This document shows positions 11,850 through 24,002 of a DNA stretch of 64,000 nucleotides, in pieces; positions within the stretch are counted from its first letter, which is position 1, and each line of letters starts with the position of its first letter. Source of the stretch: Imbricaverruca yamaguchii. Taxonomy: Eukaryota; Arthropoda; Thecostraca; Neoverrucidae. Location: positions 296,001-360,000 of the forward strand of contig JAOTOL010001500.1 of assembly GCA_034440575.1 (NCBI GenBank), written 5' to 3'. The notes under the pieces were generated by a model. It was not told where the DNA came from. It did not search any database and worked only from the letters and a program-made list of their open reading frames with translations. Made by a program: the position numbers and the translations under genes.

Positions 11850-12496
11850 GGTGTGATGGCATAGCGTCGGGAGAAGTATTCAGATTGAACTGCGTCCTAC
11901 CTTCCATAATTACGGCTTGTGCGAATATTTACTGTGACAAAGAGGTGCATTAATTAACGATGATTTCTACCAGATTTCCAAACATTCACGAAACTTTCAA
12001 CAAAACTGACAAGTAACAAGTGCAGTGAGGTTATCACATGACTTATGCCCTAAACATGTGGTAGAAGTCAACTGAATCCGCGCATTGTGTTCCTTCTTAA
12101 TTCATTTGTTTTTTTATGCTTAACAAGACTACACAAAATGAATCCGGAACGCTTTTGTTGCCCTAAATGTCAACCCCACGGAGTTCACGCAATAACTTTC
12201 ATCATTTGTTTTTTGTTCATTGTTCAAGCTTACTAAGTATTACTTTGGCCACTTTTCAGTTTGGTCAAGTTGTAGCATTGACATGAATCTAGGGTGCGGG
12301 TGGAGAGCTCTGTAAGCAGGTCATTGGCAGGTAAGCACCCGTATACGTTTTCAGTGGTAATTAGATGAGGCTATCTCAAGGTTTGTTCTCTCACTTCTAA
12401 TGAGCGGGGAAAGTTTACCCGTGAAATAACTCATCGGCGTTCCTCCGTCCATATCCCAGGACTTTGACAGCTTCGAAGGCGTCATGCATCCCAATC
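11850..12496. other. Intergenic, nothing recognised
   Basis: AT-richer sequence between the 40-bp repeats and the MGAGSSK exon, with no supported frame or RNA. If the exon at 12548-13069 is real, this is intron or 3' sequence. Confidence 0.4.
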
Positions 12497-12547
12497 TCAT
12501 TGTTTTGCTGCCATCAGATGTCGTGCTACGTTGGCGAGGGTGCCCAC

Positions 12548-13069
12548 CTTTTGGTAGGTCCAGTCGTCCTGCTGGCTGGATGATCGCTCCTCCCAGCTGA
12601 AGGGCTGTGCGCGGCGGCTGGTGCGGCTGGTGCGCGAGCCCCAGCTGACTCCGCTCTTTGTCTTGCCATCGTCGAGCTGGCTCTCGAGCTGTGCACTGCC
12701 TAGGCTACTGTCCAGACTACCCGGGCTGCTGCAGCTTTCTCCGCCCAGCTGTCGGCCGACGATGCCCAGCGAGGAGAAGGTGTCGTCCAGCTCCTGCAGC
12801 TGGTTGGTGAGGTCGGCGGCGGACGCGGCGCGCGTGCCGCCGCCGCCGCTGGCGCCGCTGCTGGTGCCCACGCACCGGTCGGCTGAGGGTACCGTGTCGC
12901 GGCGCGTCGCAGGGGCCCTCCGCCGCGGTGCCGACGCCGCCTCCGCCGCCGCCTCCGCCGGCGACTCGATGCTCAGAGACTCGGTCGGCTCGTCGCTGCT
13001 GAACGAGTTCTCGAACATCCTGTCATGCCGCTGCAGTTGCTGACCCGTCTTGCTGGAGCCGGCACCCAT
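12548..13069 (-). CDS. Putative N-myristoylated protein, first coding exon
   Basis: Minus-strand frame from ATG at 13069, starting MGAGSSK. Gly at position 2 with Ser at 5-6 and Lys at 7 fits the N-myristoylation signal, so the product would probably attach to the inner face of membranes. The frame is GC-rich and low in complexity: a SSDEPTESLSIESP acidic/serine stretch (about residues 24-37), an Ala/Arg-rich tract with APRRRAPATRR (about 47-57), a DLTNQLQELDDTFSSLGIV segment that could form a short helix (about 86-104), and a Ser/Arg-rich tail. The frame can run to a TGA ending at 12497 (190 codons), but an AAAAG|GTGGGC donor after 12548 allows splicing to 9114-9161. Start chosen because it is the first ATG and gives a coherent N-terminal signal. 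I do not recognise the family. The CpG-rich upstream region supports a real gene. Confidence 0.55.
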
Positions 13070-13760
13070 GGCGGCGCCGGTGTGACTCGACCCGTGCGGG
13101 CCGCCTCGCCGGCTCTCTGAGACCCGCGCCGGCTACAGCATCGCGACGTCACCCACCAGCTACATCGTCGATGACGGCGACAGCGTGAGCACCCCCGGTG
13201 CTGCTTGTATTCGGCCTCAGCTCCTCTCCCAGCGCCCAGACTCAGTGACCAGACCTCGACCAGTGTCAGACCTCCTTCCGACCAGCGTCAGCAAGAGCAC
13301 CAGCACGACTCCTGACCCACGCCACGTGCACGCCTCCGACCCACGTCTGCCCGCCACGTCACGTCACGCTCGCCTCGGCACGTCCTCCACGTCACGCCTG
13401 CCGGGTGGCACGTGCCGACCGAGCAGCTCCTCGCGCAGTCGGCGTCGGTCGACGTCTCCGGATAGCGACGGCCGTGCTGGCGGCCCGTGCACGGAATCAA
13501 TGTCGGCGGTGGCCGTCGCCCTAGCGCCGCTGCCCGTATCGACAGGTCGGCCCGCAGTCACCCACGTGACCCAACACGAAAGGCCGCAACAGCGAAGGGA
13601 GCGTAGTAGTCGCTCTGGGGTGCTGCCAGGATGTCCGGGTAACGGGCTGCCGGGCTGGTGTTCCGCTCTGGATTGCTGCACATGTGGCTTGCTGAATTCA
13701 CATTTAGTGAAAGAAAATCAAGGAAACCTAATCGAACAGAAGCGAAGAGAGCTTGCTTAA
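13070..13760 (-). promoter_or_regulatory. CpG-rich region upstream of the MGAGSSK exon
   Basis: Dense CG dinucleotides upstream of the minus-strand ATG, including CACGTCACGTCACG (near 13355) and CGACGTCACC (near 13145), which resemble E-box and CRE-type sites. Overlapping open frames on both strands here (for example 191 codons at 13185-13760) show no domain and are explained by GC richness. I infer a promoter or 5' UTR; no TATA box was identified. Confidence 0.35.
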
Positions 13761-14368
13761 CGAACACAGTCTGCATATCCGACCGCTGAGACGTATGAAG
13801 AGCTGACGCAGAATGCCGGCTTATTTCACATTTCCGGGCCAGCGTAAATATGCATAAGGGCAGGGTAGAAAATATGCATGAGGTACACCCAATGCTTTCG
13901 AATTATGGTGCACCATTGCATGGGTATATGCGACATGATTTGCCACATCTACAATGATTACCACTTCTTAGTAGATTAAAACTGCATCACTTCACCGCAG
14001 GGCGAGGGTCCCACGATGATGTAGCGTTTGCATACACAGAGCGACAATGGCGTTGAATATCTGTTAGTTAACGAGGTGCGATGAAAACGAGGTGTGGGGG
14101 TTTCTCCTACAAGTGGCGACGTGCGAGCTCTCTTACCCACGGCCTGCGCAAGCAAGGATGACATCGACACATGCTCAGTTTGGATTTAGAGGAATACCCG
14201 CGTCGCCACCCCCAGTCACCCTGCGTCGGCATCTCGCCATTCCTTCCGGCGTTCTAGTTTTCGTTTCCTGAACTTGTAGCTTGAACATCTAAGTTAGTGT
14301 CTTTTTCTTAGTTCTTCGTTTCCTCAGTTTCTTTCTTTTTCGTCCTGTTGTGCTTTCCATTACTAAGT

Positions 14369-14659
14369 CTTCCATAACGTCGTCACCGTCAGAAATCGCC
14401 GGGGTTTTATCACCATGACGTTGTCAACAATGAAGAATTGCCGGCGCCTGGTCACCATGACGTCATCACCAATCAAGAATTGTTCGCGATTGGTTATCAG
14501 GACGTCGTCCACAATCAGGAATTGACGGCGATTGGCCACCATAACGCCATTCAGAATCAAGAATTGCCAGCGAATGACCATCAAGACGCCGTCCACAATC
14601 AGGAATTGTCGGCGATTGGTCATCATGACTTAGTCCCTATTATGGAATTGCTGACGATA

Positions 14660-14662
<3 letters not shown>
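14369..14662. repeat. 42-bp minisatellite, 7 units
   Basis: Seven consecutive 42-bp units (starts 14369, 14411, 14453, 14495, 14537, 14579, 14621); the first and last are the most diverged. The core is CACAATCAGGAATTG followed by GCGATTGG and CATCA-GACG. Because 42 is a multiple of 3, each unit reads as about 14 residues resembling NQELxAIGHHD in the plus frame with no stop. One unit contains a perfect CRE palindrome TGACGTCA near 14459. The AC microsatellite begins at the end of the last unit. Confidence 0.9.
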
Positions 14663-14838
<176 letters not shown>

Positions 14839-15039
14839 TCCTGCCCTGGGGCCCGAAAGGGAAGGTAAACAACTGAGGTTGTTTCGAGCGTAGGATCGAG
14901 TGCTGTTGAAGCACAATGTTCGTAGTCCTAAACAACCAAGCTCTCGTAACGTTAAATTCGTGATGAGGGCTGGTATGATATTCCTGCACATGCAGCCATG
15001 TGCTCTTGAATCTCGGTGTCTATGCGTTTGATCGCTTTG

Positions 15040-15175
15040 CGTGCAAGACCATTTTCAATATTATACGCATGGTCAGGTCTGTGGCCAGACTGTGGAACTA
15101 TTGTCACATGCTCCCTGAAACCGTCTGCTTCAATAACCTTAACATCACGCCTATGGGTGGCACTAGGTAAAGGTC
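15040..15175 (+). pseudogene. Possible CR1-like RT C-terminal scrap
   Basis: The plus strand can be read as VRSVARLWNY ... MLPETVCFNNLNI, resembling the RLWNxLP segment near the end of LINE ORF2 proteins. The region is short with stops around it. From 15180 to 16120 I see no gene. Confidence 0.25.
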
Positions 15176-16136
15176 TTTATAATCTTTCCTAGACTAGAAA
15201 TGTGAAATTTTTCCTGTCCTTCCTAGAGAGTGAAAACCAATTTAACTTTTGTTCGTCTATAATAACGCATTCGTTAATAGTCGTTATGACTATAACGATT
15301 ATTCACCTTCATGTCCACCGATGTGGACCCATAAGCTTTTTTCTTCGGAGTGATGCCATAAACCATTCATCGATGTTCATTCATTTCCATTCATTTGTAC
15401 CATACGCTTCTAATTTACATCCTTCTGAATGTTATGCTGTTCATGATTCACCATGCTAAATATGTCCCAAAGGTCGTATACACTAAATCAAATATAATTG
15501 ATGTAGATTTGTGCAGAACATAGATTCACTGCACACGGGAATCAAATATACATTTGCATTTTCATGAGCGTGTTAGGATTGCACCAACTGCTGCTACGGA
15601 AGTAGGTGCATTGTATTAAACTATGTTATATTGTATTTTACTGTATGGCACGATAAAGGCGTCATCCCGAAATAAAATGTTACTCCCGGCACCATGTTAG
15701 CTAAAAAGGTCGGACAGGTTTCAAAGTCAAACAGAAGCATGTTAGCTAAGACATGATGGAACAAATCGCAAATCATATCACACGCTTAAAAAAATCCCTC
15801 AGCGTATGATTAAAACAGCTCATATTCAACAGATGAACCACCGGAAGAAAGGTACTGTTTTGCAAAGACGTGTAAAAAACGATGTTTACCAGCCTCCGCC
15901 TTCACGACTGGGAGCGCAAAATCTGTGTCCCGGCAACTGTTACGAGAGCTGAGTTCGAGGTTTCACCGATATAATTAATAAATGTGGTTCACCGGCAGAT
16001 GCAATGTGAAGGAAACTGAGATAGGCCGTTGGTATAGTTGACGGGCAGTGGGCCGGCCTAGTTCATTTCAAATGCTCGTCGTTCGATCGAATTTGCATCT
16101 GGCGGAGACGATACGCAAAGTAAAACTTTTTAAAGA

Positions 16137-17110
16137 TCATTCATGTTGTTCTGGTAGCAACTGCCAAAACCGCCAAACAGCAACGCACATGCGCGATGAC
16201 CAGGGCGTTGACAATGATGGGAAATAGGCTCGAGGGATTGCAGTGGCGGACGTGGAACCGCTACACTTATTGATGATGGCGAGACTAGGACGAGATCTCC
16301 GAGCGTCCCACGTGAGATGCTTGTCAAAAAGTACACCAAGGTTCTTCACTGTGGGACGCTCAGGGACTGGGTCGTCTCTGAAATTGATAGTGATGGGTGA
16401 TATCGCGACAATTGGGACGGCAGCCAGAGACAAGGAATTCGGTTTGTATGGTATTTACTTCAAGGCGAACAGTCGAGACCAATAATGAAACGAACGATCG
16501 AGACCAAAAAGAGCAAGTTCTAGCAAGGCAGATGAGGGAGGAAACCTTTTGGTCCGAGAACAAAATTTGGGGATCATCAGTGTACTGCAAGAAGTGCCTT
16601 ATCTGCAGATAGACAGAGGTCACTAGGACAAAAACGAAGCAGTAGGGGGCCGAAAGAAGATCCCTGAAACAGGCCAATTGGTCTGGGAAGGGGTCTGGGA
16701 AGAGAACGGTGCCCTTGCCAGTCAACTACACAAGCACATTGAGTGTGACCAGAGAGATGGGAGGCGAGCCAGGCCGCATCTAAACAGTAGGCATGAAGCT
16801 TGGATAGAAGCTTAGTGTGTTCAATGACACCGTTTTGAAAGGTGGAGAAGGCAAAAAATAGTGAGTTCATGCTGGTCTATAACAGAGAGAATGTGGCCAG
16901 AGACAGTGGTGAGTGCAGTTTCAGTAGAGTGGCAAGGACGAAAGCCAGGTTATGAAGATGACAATAAGTGATTATGGAACGCATAGGAATAAAGCTGGTG
17001 CTGCATAATCCATTTTGTTTTTTACGGAAAGGCAGAACAAGTGCATATATGTCTAATGTTTGAGGTCTCAGAAGGGCTGCCAGAATTGTGGAGAGAATGG
17101 ATTATGAAGT
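16137..17110 (-). pseudogene. Decayed L2/CR1-like LINE RT
   Basis: Minus-strand pieces in shifting frames: VIEHTKLLSKLHAYCLDAAW, then LPRPIGLFQGSSFGPLLL (equivalent of the GVxQGSxLGPLLF motif), HTDDPQIL at the position of the YADDTQ catalytic motif (first two residues altered), and VKNLGVLFDKHLTWDA near 16330. The order and motifs match the better-preserved element at 53.4-54.6 kb (QYADDTQV, VKNLGITFDQTLSRDA), so both belong to one broad clade. The catalytic motif is damaged and frames are broken, so the copy is dead. No RNase H is seen. The boundaries are approximate. Confidence 0.65.
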
Positions 17111-19370
17111 GCCTCCAAACAGCAAAATACTCAGAAGTTAATGAACAGGTGCTCATAGGGTGTGATCTCGACAACTAGCATGGGAAACGAGTTTGATTAT
17201 CCGGATGCAAATGAAGCCGACACCACTGGCTTCATAATTCTTCATAGAAGAGAGAAGACACTGAGGTAGCTGAATGTGAATCCGAGTTAAGCTGGAAGTT
17301 CATGCCCCCACTCTAGGGATTATACAAGGGCTGGGAGGTTCTCCCCTTGCCTCGAACGTCACCGGCAACCCGAGAGCTACATCCACACAAACTCGTTCAG
17401 TTAATCTGGTGTGGTATTCGGCACAGCGCAAGAGCACATCCCGCCCTCAATAATCTGACTGATGTCGCTATAGGTGACACGTCTGGGTGCACGTCTGGAT
17501 CGTGCACACGTCTGCGATCGTGTACACGTCTGGAGATGTTCTGCCTGACAACTGGTCGGATGGCAGACTTGACGAGACGGCACAGGCGCAGGAACTGGGG
17601 CCCTACCATCCCGGGCTAGAAGTCAACGGCGCTGTGCCTTCAGCTCGTGCTTACCGAAATGCTTACTACACTGTTAATATGTAAATGGGTTGTAATTGTA
17701 ACATAAATTAATTCAGCTTGATTTATGAACACAGCTAATGATACGGCTTCTTCGCATGCTCTGCATCTAGGGATTCATTGCTATTAGCTTAAGGGGAGAA
17801 AGGCTGTGTAAATGATTATCGAACTAAGACTGGGTTTCTACGGACGCCGAAGTCGATTGCAACAGTCTGCAAACATTTCGGCTGAATCCGGGAGCATGAA
17901 GTCAGCACATACCTTGTACGACCAGGCCAATTGCATTACATGCATTTACTGGACGAAATTGATTTAGGTATCGGTTCATTTCGCGCTGAAACAACTATCC
18001 AATCATAACAATGTTGTGCCATAAAGCAACGAAGAGACGAACACACGTACGCGCGCACTGTAAGCACACTTCGTGCAGGTGCAATAGGAATGGATTGACC
18101 AGTTACACCCGTGTGATGTTCGCGAGGAACCATCTAGCGTCCGCGTCTGGCAATGAGTTGGCCTGGGTAATCATCATTAACGTTTATGATGCCAGTCCAA
18201 TCAGAATGTTAATGATTACCGCACGGTCATCAGCTAGAAGTTATTGTTTGGAAGTGGTGTCTGACACCGAAGTACGTTTTTACAGCCATGGACGGAAGTT
18301 CAGGCTGTAAAAACTGCGTTCAGGAAGTTGATTACTTTCGAATCAGCTTAACTGCGCTTGGTGTGTAGAAAGAACTCACCAGGATGCGCAAATCGAGGCA
18401 GAATGAAAATCTGAAGTCGAATGGATTCCTCCAGAGCTGTTGCAGCGCCAGTCCAGCGTGTGGCGGTGTTGGGCCACTTCTGTGGTCTAGATGAAATGAA
18501 CGCATTCATGGTGCAGCTGCAAATGTCCTCTATTGTCAAAAGCGTGCAATATTTTGCACCATTGCGCGATGTTTTCCAAATAGAAGAGTTAAAAATGTTT
18601 TCCAACGTGGCTCACTGTTGGAAGAGATACTGTTACATGCTAGGAATCCAGAAATGGGAATCAATCTGAATATCATGTTTGACGCTCGTTGAGAGGTAGG
18701 CCGCCAAGACGATACAAAATATACATTTGTACTGGTGATGTTATGAAATGGCCGAGGTTTCAGCTCCTTGCAGATGAGGATCTATGTGGGTGCTCATAAT
18801 GAATAAATGCCTACAACTCGGCTGAACTGTAAAGACCACTGCTTAATCACAGATATTCTAGAAGATAGAAATTCCACATGAAATTATGTGTTGATAATGC
18901 ACCAATTGTGGTATGGAAGTAGCGGCATCTGTTTACGTTGTCGGTCTCAGTCTGAAATTCATGGGCGTTTTGCGGCAGTAAACGGCGGTGCCATCATTCA
19001 ATGCTTGTGATGCTGCTGAATGTGGTGAGATTGTGATTCGATGTCGTGGTACTATTATTGATTAGCATACATGACGGTGGCCATGGTAATGTTACAGCTC
19101 TGCATTTAAAGCTGAACGCACACAAATAGCTCTGATTTGACTGCAACTTTTGGACCTGGTTTTCCATTGCACTTATCTATTACATCGGCCGGGTTATTGC
19201 TGCTTCTATGATCAGGTGGAACGGCTGGCAATTGCGCTGAACCGTCCAGGAGACGACGACCACTAAATCACCAGCAGCCGCCGGCCGAATTGGTGAGCAT
19301 ATATGAGAAGATTTTGGTTGTTTTGGTCTACTCTAATCATTCCAAAACTGTAGGCTGAAAGGAGTTGGAA
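17111..19370. other. No recognisable gene
   Basis: Includes a 90-codon plus-strand frame near 17347-17619 and overlapping frames on both strands at 18348-18669; none shows a motif I know or splice context. GTGCACACGTCTG-type short words repeat near 17480-17535. Confidence 0.35.
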
Positions 19371-19762
19371 TGTGTGGTAACCACTCATCATGTGGTAACC
19401 GTCCAGTGTGTGGTAACCACTTAACATGTGGTAACCACTCAGCGTTTGGTAACCGCCCAGTGTGTGGCAACTGCCCAGTGTGTGGTAACCGCTCAGTGTG
19501 TGGCAACCGCTCAGTGTGTGGTAACCACTCAGCATGTGGTAACTGGCCAGTGTGTGGTAAACACTCAGTGTGTGGTAACCACTCAGCATGTGGTAACCAC
19601 TCAGCATGTGGTAACTGGCCAGTGTGTGGTAACTACTCAGTGTGTGGTAACCACTCAGCGTGTGGTAACTGCCCAGTGTGTGGTAACCACTCAGTGCGTG
19701 GTAACCACTCAGCGTGTGGTATCCACTCAGTGCGTGGTATCCACTCAGTGTGTGGTAACTGC
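19371..19762. repeat. 18-bp minisatellite, about 22 units
   Basis: Consensus TGTGGTAACCACTCAGTG with unit-to-unit changes at a few positions (CACTCAG, TGGCCAG, TGCCCAG). Each unit holds the near-palindrome GTGGTAACCAC. Since 18 is a multiple of 3, reading frames stay open on both strands and give Cys-Gly-Asn-His-Ser or His-Thr-Leu-Ser-Gly-Tyr hexapeptide repeats, which I treat as artefacts. Confidence 0.95.
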
Positions 19763-20338
19763 CTGCCGGCCCGTTGGCGGCCGTCTGACGCGATTGGAAC
19801 GTATTGACCGACGCGTGGGCCGGCCCTCGGGCCCGGCAACACCCGCGGCTTCCTGGCGTGTTTTGCAAGCCGACGACAGTGCACCCGACAACGGTGGGAA
19901 GTGCTGTATCACCCTGACCACCATCTGGCACATGAGAGCCAACTATCGGCGACGCCGTCGCGGTCCGCCGTGCCGGCCGATGCAACACATCGATACTGGA
20001 CAGTTTCTCAGCGCCGGCCAGCTTCCGCGACCTCGCCGGCTGGACGCGGCCGATGACCTCTGAACTGGGCAGGGTGGCGGCGAGTCCTACCGCGTCGGGG
20101 TGGTGTCGCGCTGTCGCTACGCTACAATGGTGTGGTCACACCGCATCTCTGCCAGAGTGGAGCATCTGGCCGACTGGTGTCGCCCGCCTGACGACACGTC
20201 TCTCCGCTGATGCCGTGCATTGTCGCTGAACGCTGGCGCCAATGCGGCCTTCAAGAAGCCGTATTGCCGCCGAGATGCCGCAGTTCCCGCCGGTGGTTAC
20301 CGGTTTGTCTGCAAGCATTGAGTCGGACATGACGGCGG
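19763..20338. other. GC-rich, no recognised gene
   Basis: CpG-rich sequence after the 18-bp array. Open frames extend from the array into it on both strands but show no domain. Confidence 0.35.
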
Positions 20339-20478
20339 GAAGTCAGCCTGCACCTGATCGTGAGGCGTTCATATGGCAGAGGGCCCGTTGACGCTGCCTC
20401 CCCGTCGGTGAAGTCAGCCTGCACCTGACTGTGAAGCTTTCACACGACAGTGTCCGGTGACGCTCCCTCCCCGCCAGT
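20339..20478. repeat. 71-bp tandem dimer, dispersed family
   Basis: AGTCAGCCTGCACCTGA recurs 71 bp apart (20341 and 20412) with matching downstream halves ending near GTGTCCGGTGACGCTCCC. A third, single copy lies at 37501-37562, so this is a dispersed repeat. From 20480 to 21100 I see no gene. Confidence 0.7.
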
Positions 20479-21119
20479 GCCTCCTCTAACATGTTAACTA
20501 GGTAGGATGTGTCCTACCTAGTGCCGTGAAATCCCACCTAGTGGAGTAAAAAAATTCCCCACAAAAACCTAATCAAAGGGAGTTTCAATGAAGAAGTGAA
20601 CAAAAACACCTTCATATAATTCGGGTAGCGAGACTGATTGTTCCTCGGAACGGTGTATTTGTATAAAGAAGAAAAATGGTAGCAAGTTCGCAGCACTTAT
20701 GCTGAGTTCAAAGTGGCGAGGAAGGCTCAAATGTGAAATATTTATGTGAAGAATGCATAGTATAAAGCCAGGAATTGGGTCTATTAACCGTGGTATTACA
20801 AAAACATGACCTTCTACACTTTTATACATGATCAATGAAGTCGATGCGCCCTAAAGCCCAAATAACTAACTAAGCTTTTGCACACGCCACAGAAGAGCGG
20901 GGCCATGCGAGTCAGGCCGCGTGACACGAGTAAGGGGGGCTAGATGTTCATTTGTGATCATTTTTAGATGTTGCTAAAATGAAGAGACAAATGAAGAGTA
21001 TGCCTCAGTAAAAAAAAGATGTGTAACGTGGTGAAATGGTGATCGGTTTTCCCTCCCCCAGGCGAAATTACCTCCTTTCTCCTGGACAAAGGGGGCAGTT
21101 GCCCCTTACAAGTTATGGG

Positions 21120-22310
21120 CCCCCAAGAACCACATAGTGGTTCATAAAAATAAATTGCGCCGGAACCCCTGCAAATCCCGCTGGGCCACCGAAATTCGCA
21201 CTGGAGCCACTGAAAATTACATTGAGGACCACAAAAAGGCGCGCAATCCTGTAAATGTCGCCGGGGGGGGGGGGGCAAAATCGCACTGACACCATAAAAT
21301 CGCATTTCGGCCCATAATCAGCGGCTTCTAGGAATGACGCGAAAGAGGGGGAGCTCCAAAATGTGGAACCGGAGCCCTCAAAAACGTGTGCAGGGGCCCC
21401 AGAAAACTACACTGGAGATCTCAAAAGGTCTAACCGGCGCCCCAGAAATGGCGCTCAGAACCAAAAAAAAGTATGACTGGGCCCCTGAAAATCGCGCCTG
21501 ACCCCAAAAATGTGGACCTGAGCCCAATCACGCTGGAGCCTCAAAAGTCCACTCATAGTCACCAGAAAATCACGCTAGAAGCCAAAAAATTCGTGTCGAT
21601 AGCCTTGAAGATCGCGTTGGATCCACGAAAAGACGGGTTTGGCCCCGGGATATTGCGTTGAGGGCCCGAAAAGGTCGCGCCAGGGCCCTGAAAATCACAC
21701 AAGAGGCCCGACAGGTCGCGCAGGGTCCCCAAAAGTCGCAGCTGCCCCACGCAAATAAATTATTATCGAGAATATTACACTGCGGTCTCACAAATCGAGC
21801 CAATGACTCCCAGCGCCCGTCGTGTCCTGACAAAAATATCATGCCGAGTCACCTAAAAAATCGCACCGTGAGCCCGCAGAGTCGTATCGGGGACCTAAAA
21901 TATCACGCAGGGCATAAAATATCGCACCGTGCATTTTTTTAGCCCTGAAGGGCGCCATCTCCAAAAAAAATATCCGTGAGCAGCCGCAGTGGCGTACCGA
22001 TTGCGAAAATGTTTCCCCATGCTGAGTGGGGTAGGTTCCGAAGAATCGTGCCGGTGCCTCCAAAAATCGCGCTGGAGCACCGAAAGTTTGCGTAGGGGCT
22101 ACAAATTTTTGGAATTTGGAATTCGGGTAGGGAGCTCCGAATAAATGAAATTGGCCCCAGAAAACTCGCGCCTGGGCCGGTGGTTGTGGTGGATTTGTAT
22201 TTTAGAACGCGTCGACAGCGCTAGTCATTTTCTTCCTATCGTGCCTGGGTCGGGAAGTTTGTACCGGGCCTACCAAAATCGCACTGGATCCCCAGCTAAG
22301 TAAAACCCGT
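21120..22310 (+). repeat. Degenerate repeat of about 21 bp, block 1
   Basis: Roughly 50-55 irregular units built on GGCCCC, then GAAAATCGCGCTGG and AG, spaced 20-22 bp. Most units are diverged yet keep the purine run followed by TCGC and the C-run. The reading frame gives faint heptapeptide-like periodicity (KIALDPR, AIFRGPN on the other strand), but the variable unit length means it is not coding. Related blocks are at 27390-28880 (opposite strand), 33205-33510 and 35665-36665. I cannot name the family. Confidence 0.65.
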
Positions 22311-22422
22311 CCGGGAACCAGGGCTAAAAAAAATGGTTTCGTGGTCGTCGTCCAAATCCGGAATAGGCTTGGTGGTTGTCACCTTTTGTGCAAACGATAA
22401 CATTATGCTACATGGACCGGAA

Positions 22423-22685
22423 CAGGGGTTCCCAACCTGGGGTAATGCGCTGGCTTGTGGAGGGCTGGGGGTGGGGTTATAGCGGGTTTCGTCAAACCTC
22501 GAGTATGGAGAGTACTGTGTACATTTGCCAAAAACCTGTGCACATATATCGGCAGGAAATACTACATGTTCTCAACCTTGAAAATGAACTTTGGTTATGA
22601 GGCATTCTGAATTTGATACGGGGTAATCACGAGGTTGGCCTAACCCAAAGGGGGTAATGATAGCTCTAAAAGGTTGTGATTTCTG
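22423..22685. mobile_element. hAT-like miniature element, decayed
   Basis: Starts CAGGGGTTCCCAACCTGGGG and ends AAAAGGTTGTGATTTCTG, the inverse form of the same end with several changes. Ends of the type CAGNGGTTCTCAAACTGGGG are typical of Charlie-like hAT elements. Flanking 8-mers are GACCGGAA and GACCTATA, which agree at 5 of 8 bases and could be a decayed 8-bp target-site duplication. Too small (263 bp) to encode a transposase. Confidence 0.5.
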
Positions 22686-22781
22686 GACCTATAAAAAATT
22701 GCGTCGATTACCTTTATACAGAATATCTTGCCGCCAATGTCCTTTTCGGCAATTCGGCATCGTCAATGCACCCATGGTTTG

Positions 22782-22949
22782 CAACACTGTCAATGCACCC
22801 ATGGTTTGTGAGCCTTAATAATGCAAGGGCTTATAAGTGTCGTGAATTTAAGCCGGCTTAAATAATAAAAGCCAGTTTAAACTGGCTTAAATTAATAAAA
22901 GCCACTGGCTGGCATAAATTCAATTTAAGCCAGCTTTTTTCCATCCCTA
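22782..22949. mobile_element. Partial copy of the 22980-23824 hAT-like element
   Basis: About 168 bp matching the right end of the neighbouring element (23658-23824), ending in the same terminal CATCCCTA. Its left end is missing. It contains a perfect 20-bp palindrome at 22869-22888 built on GCCAGTTTAAACTGGC. Just beyond its end lies another 20-bp palindrome at 22957-22976 centred on GGTACC. Confidence 0.75.
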
Positions 22950-22979
22950 AATATAGGTAGGTAGGTACCTACCTACATA

Positions 22980-23824
22980 TAGGGATGTCAAATTTAAGCC
23001 ACCTGGTGGTTTAAACCGGTGGAATACCCATATTCATAAATAACAGTAAGCAATCTGTTTGCTTATTGTTTGCTACAGTAAGCAATCTGTCTACCTATTG
23101 CACATTTTGCACACATTGTCAACTATTGCACGCCTTTCATGACATTGTATGGTAGCACATTATTTCAGTGTCCTAAAATTACCTCATCATTAACTGTGTG
23201 GATGAAGAAAGAAGTTGCTTGGGAATAGTGAAAGATTGGCAGAAAATAAAGGATCACCACTTAAGGATCAAAAAAGGGGAATGCCTTTCACTTCAGTCGC
23301 ATGCATTTTACATTTTTTAGCAGTCATGTACATTATGACTGCCCACTCATGTAAAAAAATGGTAAAAACCTAAGACAAGGATGACATAGCACAATTCCAT
23401 TAACTGTGATATTTCAGGCCACATGGTCAATTATTTTACACTGCATTATTTCCTGTTAGCACTAACACTTGTGGAAGTGGAGCATTAGATCCATTAGATG
23501 AGCATTAGATGAGCTTCAAAGCATTAGATGATAGGTGAATCAACCTAGTGTCCATGCTTTGGCCTAGAAACTGCCACTAACCATCTGGTCATGCACAGTA
23601 GGTCTTCATTGTGCTCTCTCTAGGTATGGTATTTTACACTTGTATTGTGCTGAATACCAACACTGTCAATGCACCCATGGTTTGTGAGCCTTAGAAATGT
23701 GGGACTTAGAAGTGTCGTGAATTTAAGCTGGCTTAAATAATAAAAGCCAGTTTAGACTGGCTTAAATTAATAAAAGCAACTGGCTGCCATAAATTGAATT
23801 TAAGCAATTTTTTTTTCATCCCTA
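22980..23824. mobile_element. hAT-like non-autonomous element with 8-bp target duplication
   Basis: 845 bp starting TAGGGATG and ending CATCCCTA, its exact inverse, with further AAATTTAAGCC-like inverted similarity inside each end. Both sides carry CCTACATA (22972-22979 and 23825-23832), a perfect 8-bp duplication as made by hAT transposases. No transposase frame is seen, so it would need enzyme from elsewhere. It sits 22 bp after the end of a partial copy of the same family, inside one arm of a palindrome. Confidence 0.8.
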
Positions 23825-24002
23825 CCTACATATACATACTATTATCAGTAAGACAATGGGAAAACTATGCCAAAAACAGCACAAATTGATGTGGCTCAAA
23901 TAGTCACCTTTCATCTAACATAAAATAGGTACCTAGCTATCAAATGGCTATGAGCAGTCAGTCTAATATGTATCTTGCTACATATTATCTGCAGAATCTT
24001 GC

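Noticed and set aside
13185..13760. 191-codon plus-strand frame
   Set aside because: Lies in CpG-rich DNA upstream of a minus-strand exon; low-complexity Pro/Ser/Thr/Arg with no motif.
19263..20063. 241-codon minus and 211-codon plus frames with hexapeptide repeats
   Set aside because: Explained by the 18-bp minisatellite, whose unit is a multiple of three; both strands are open and no domain follows.
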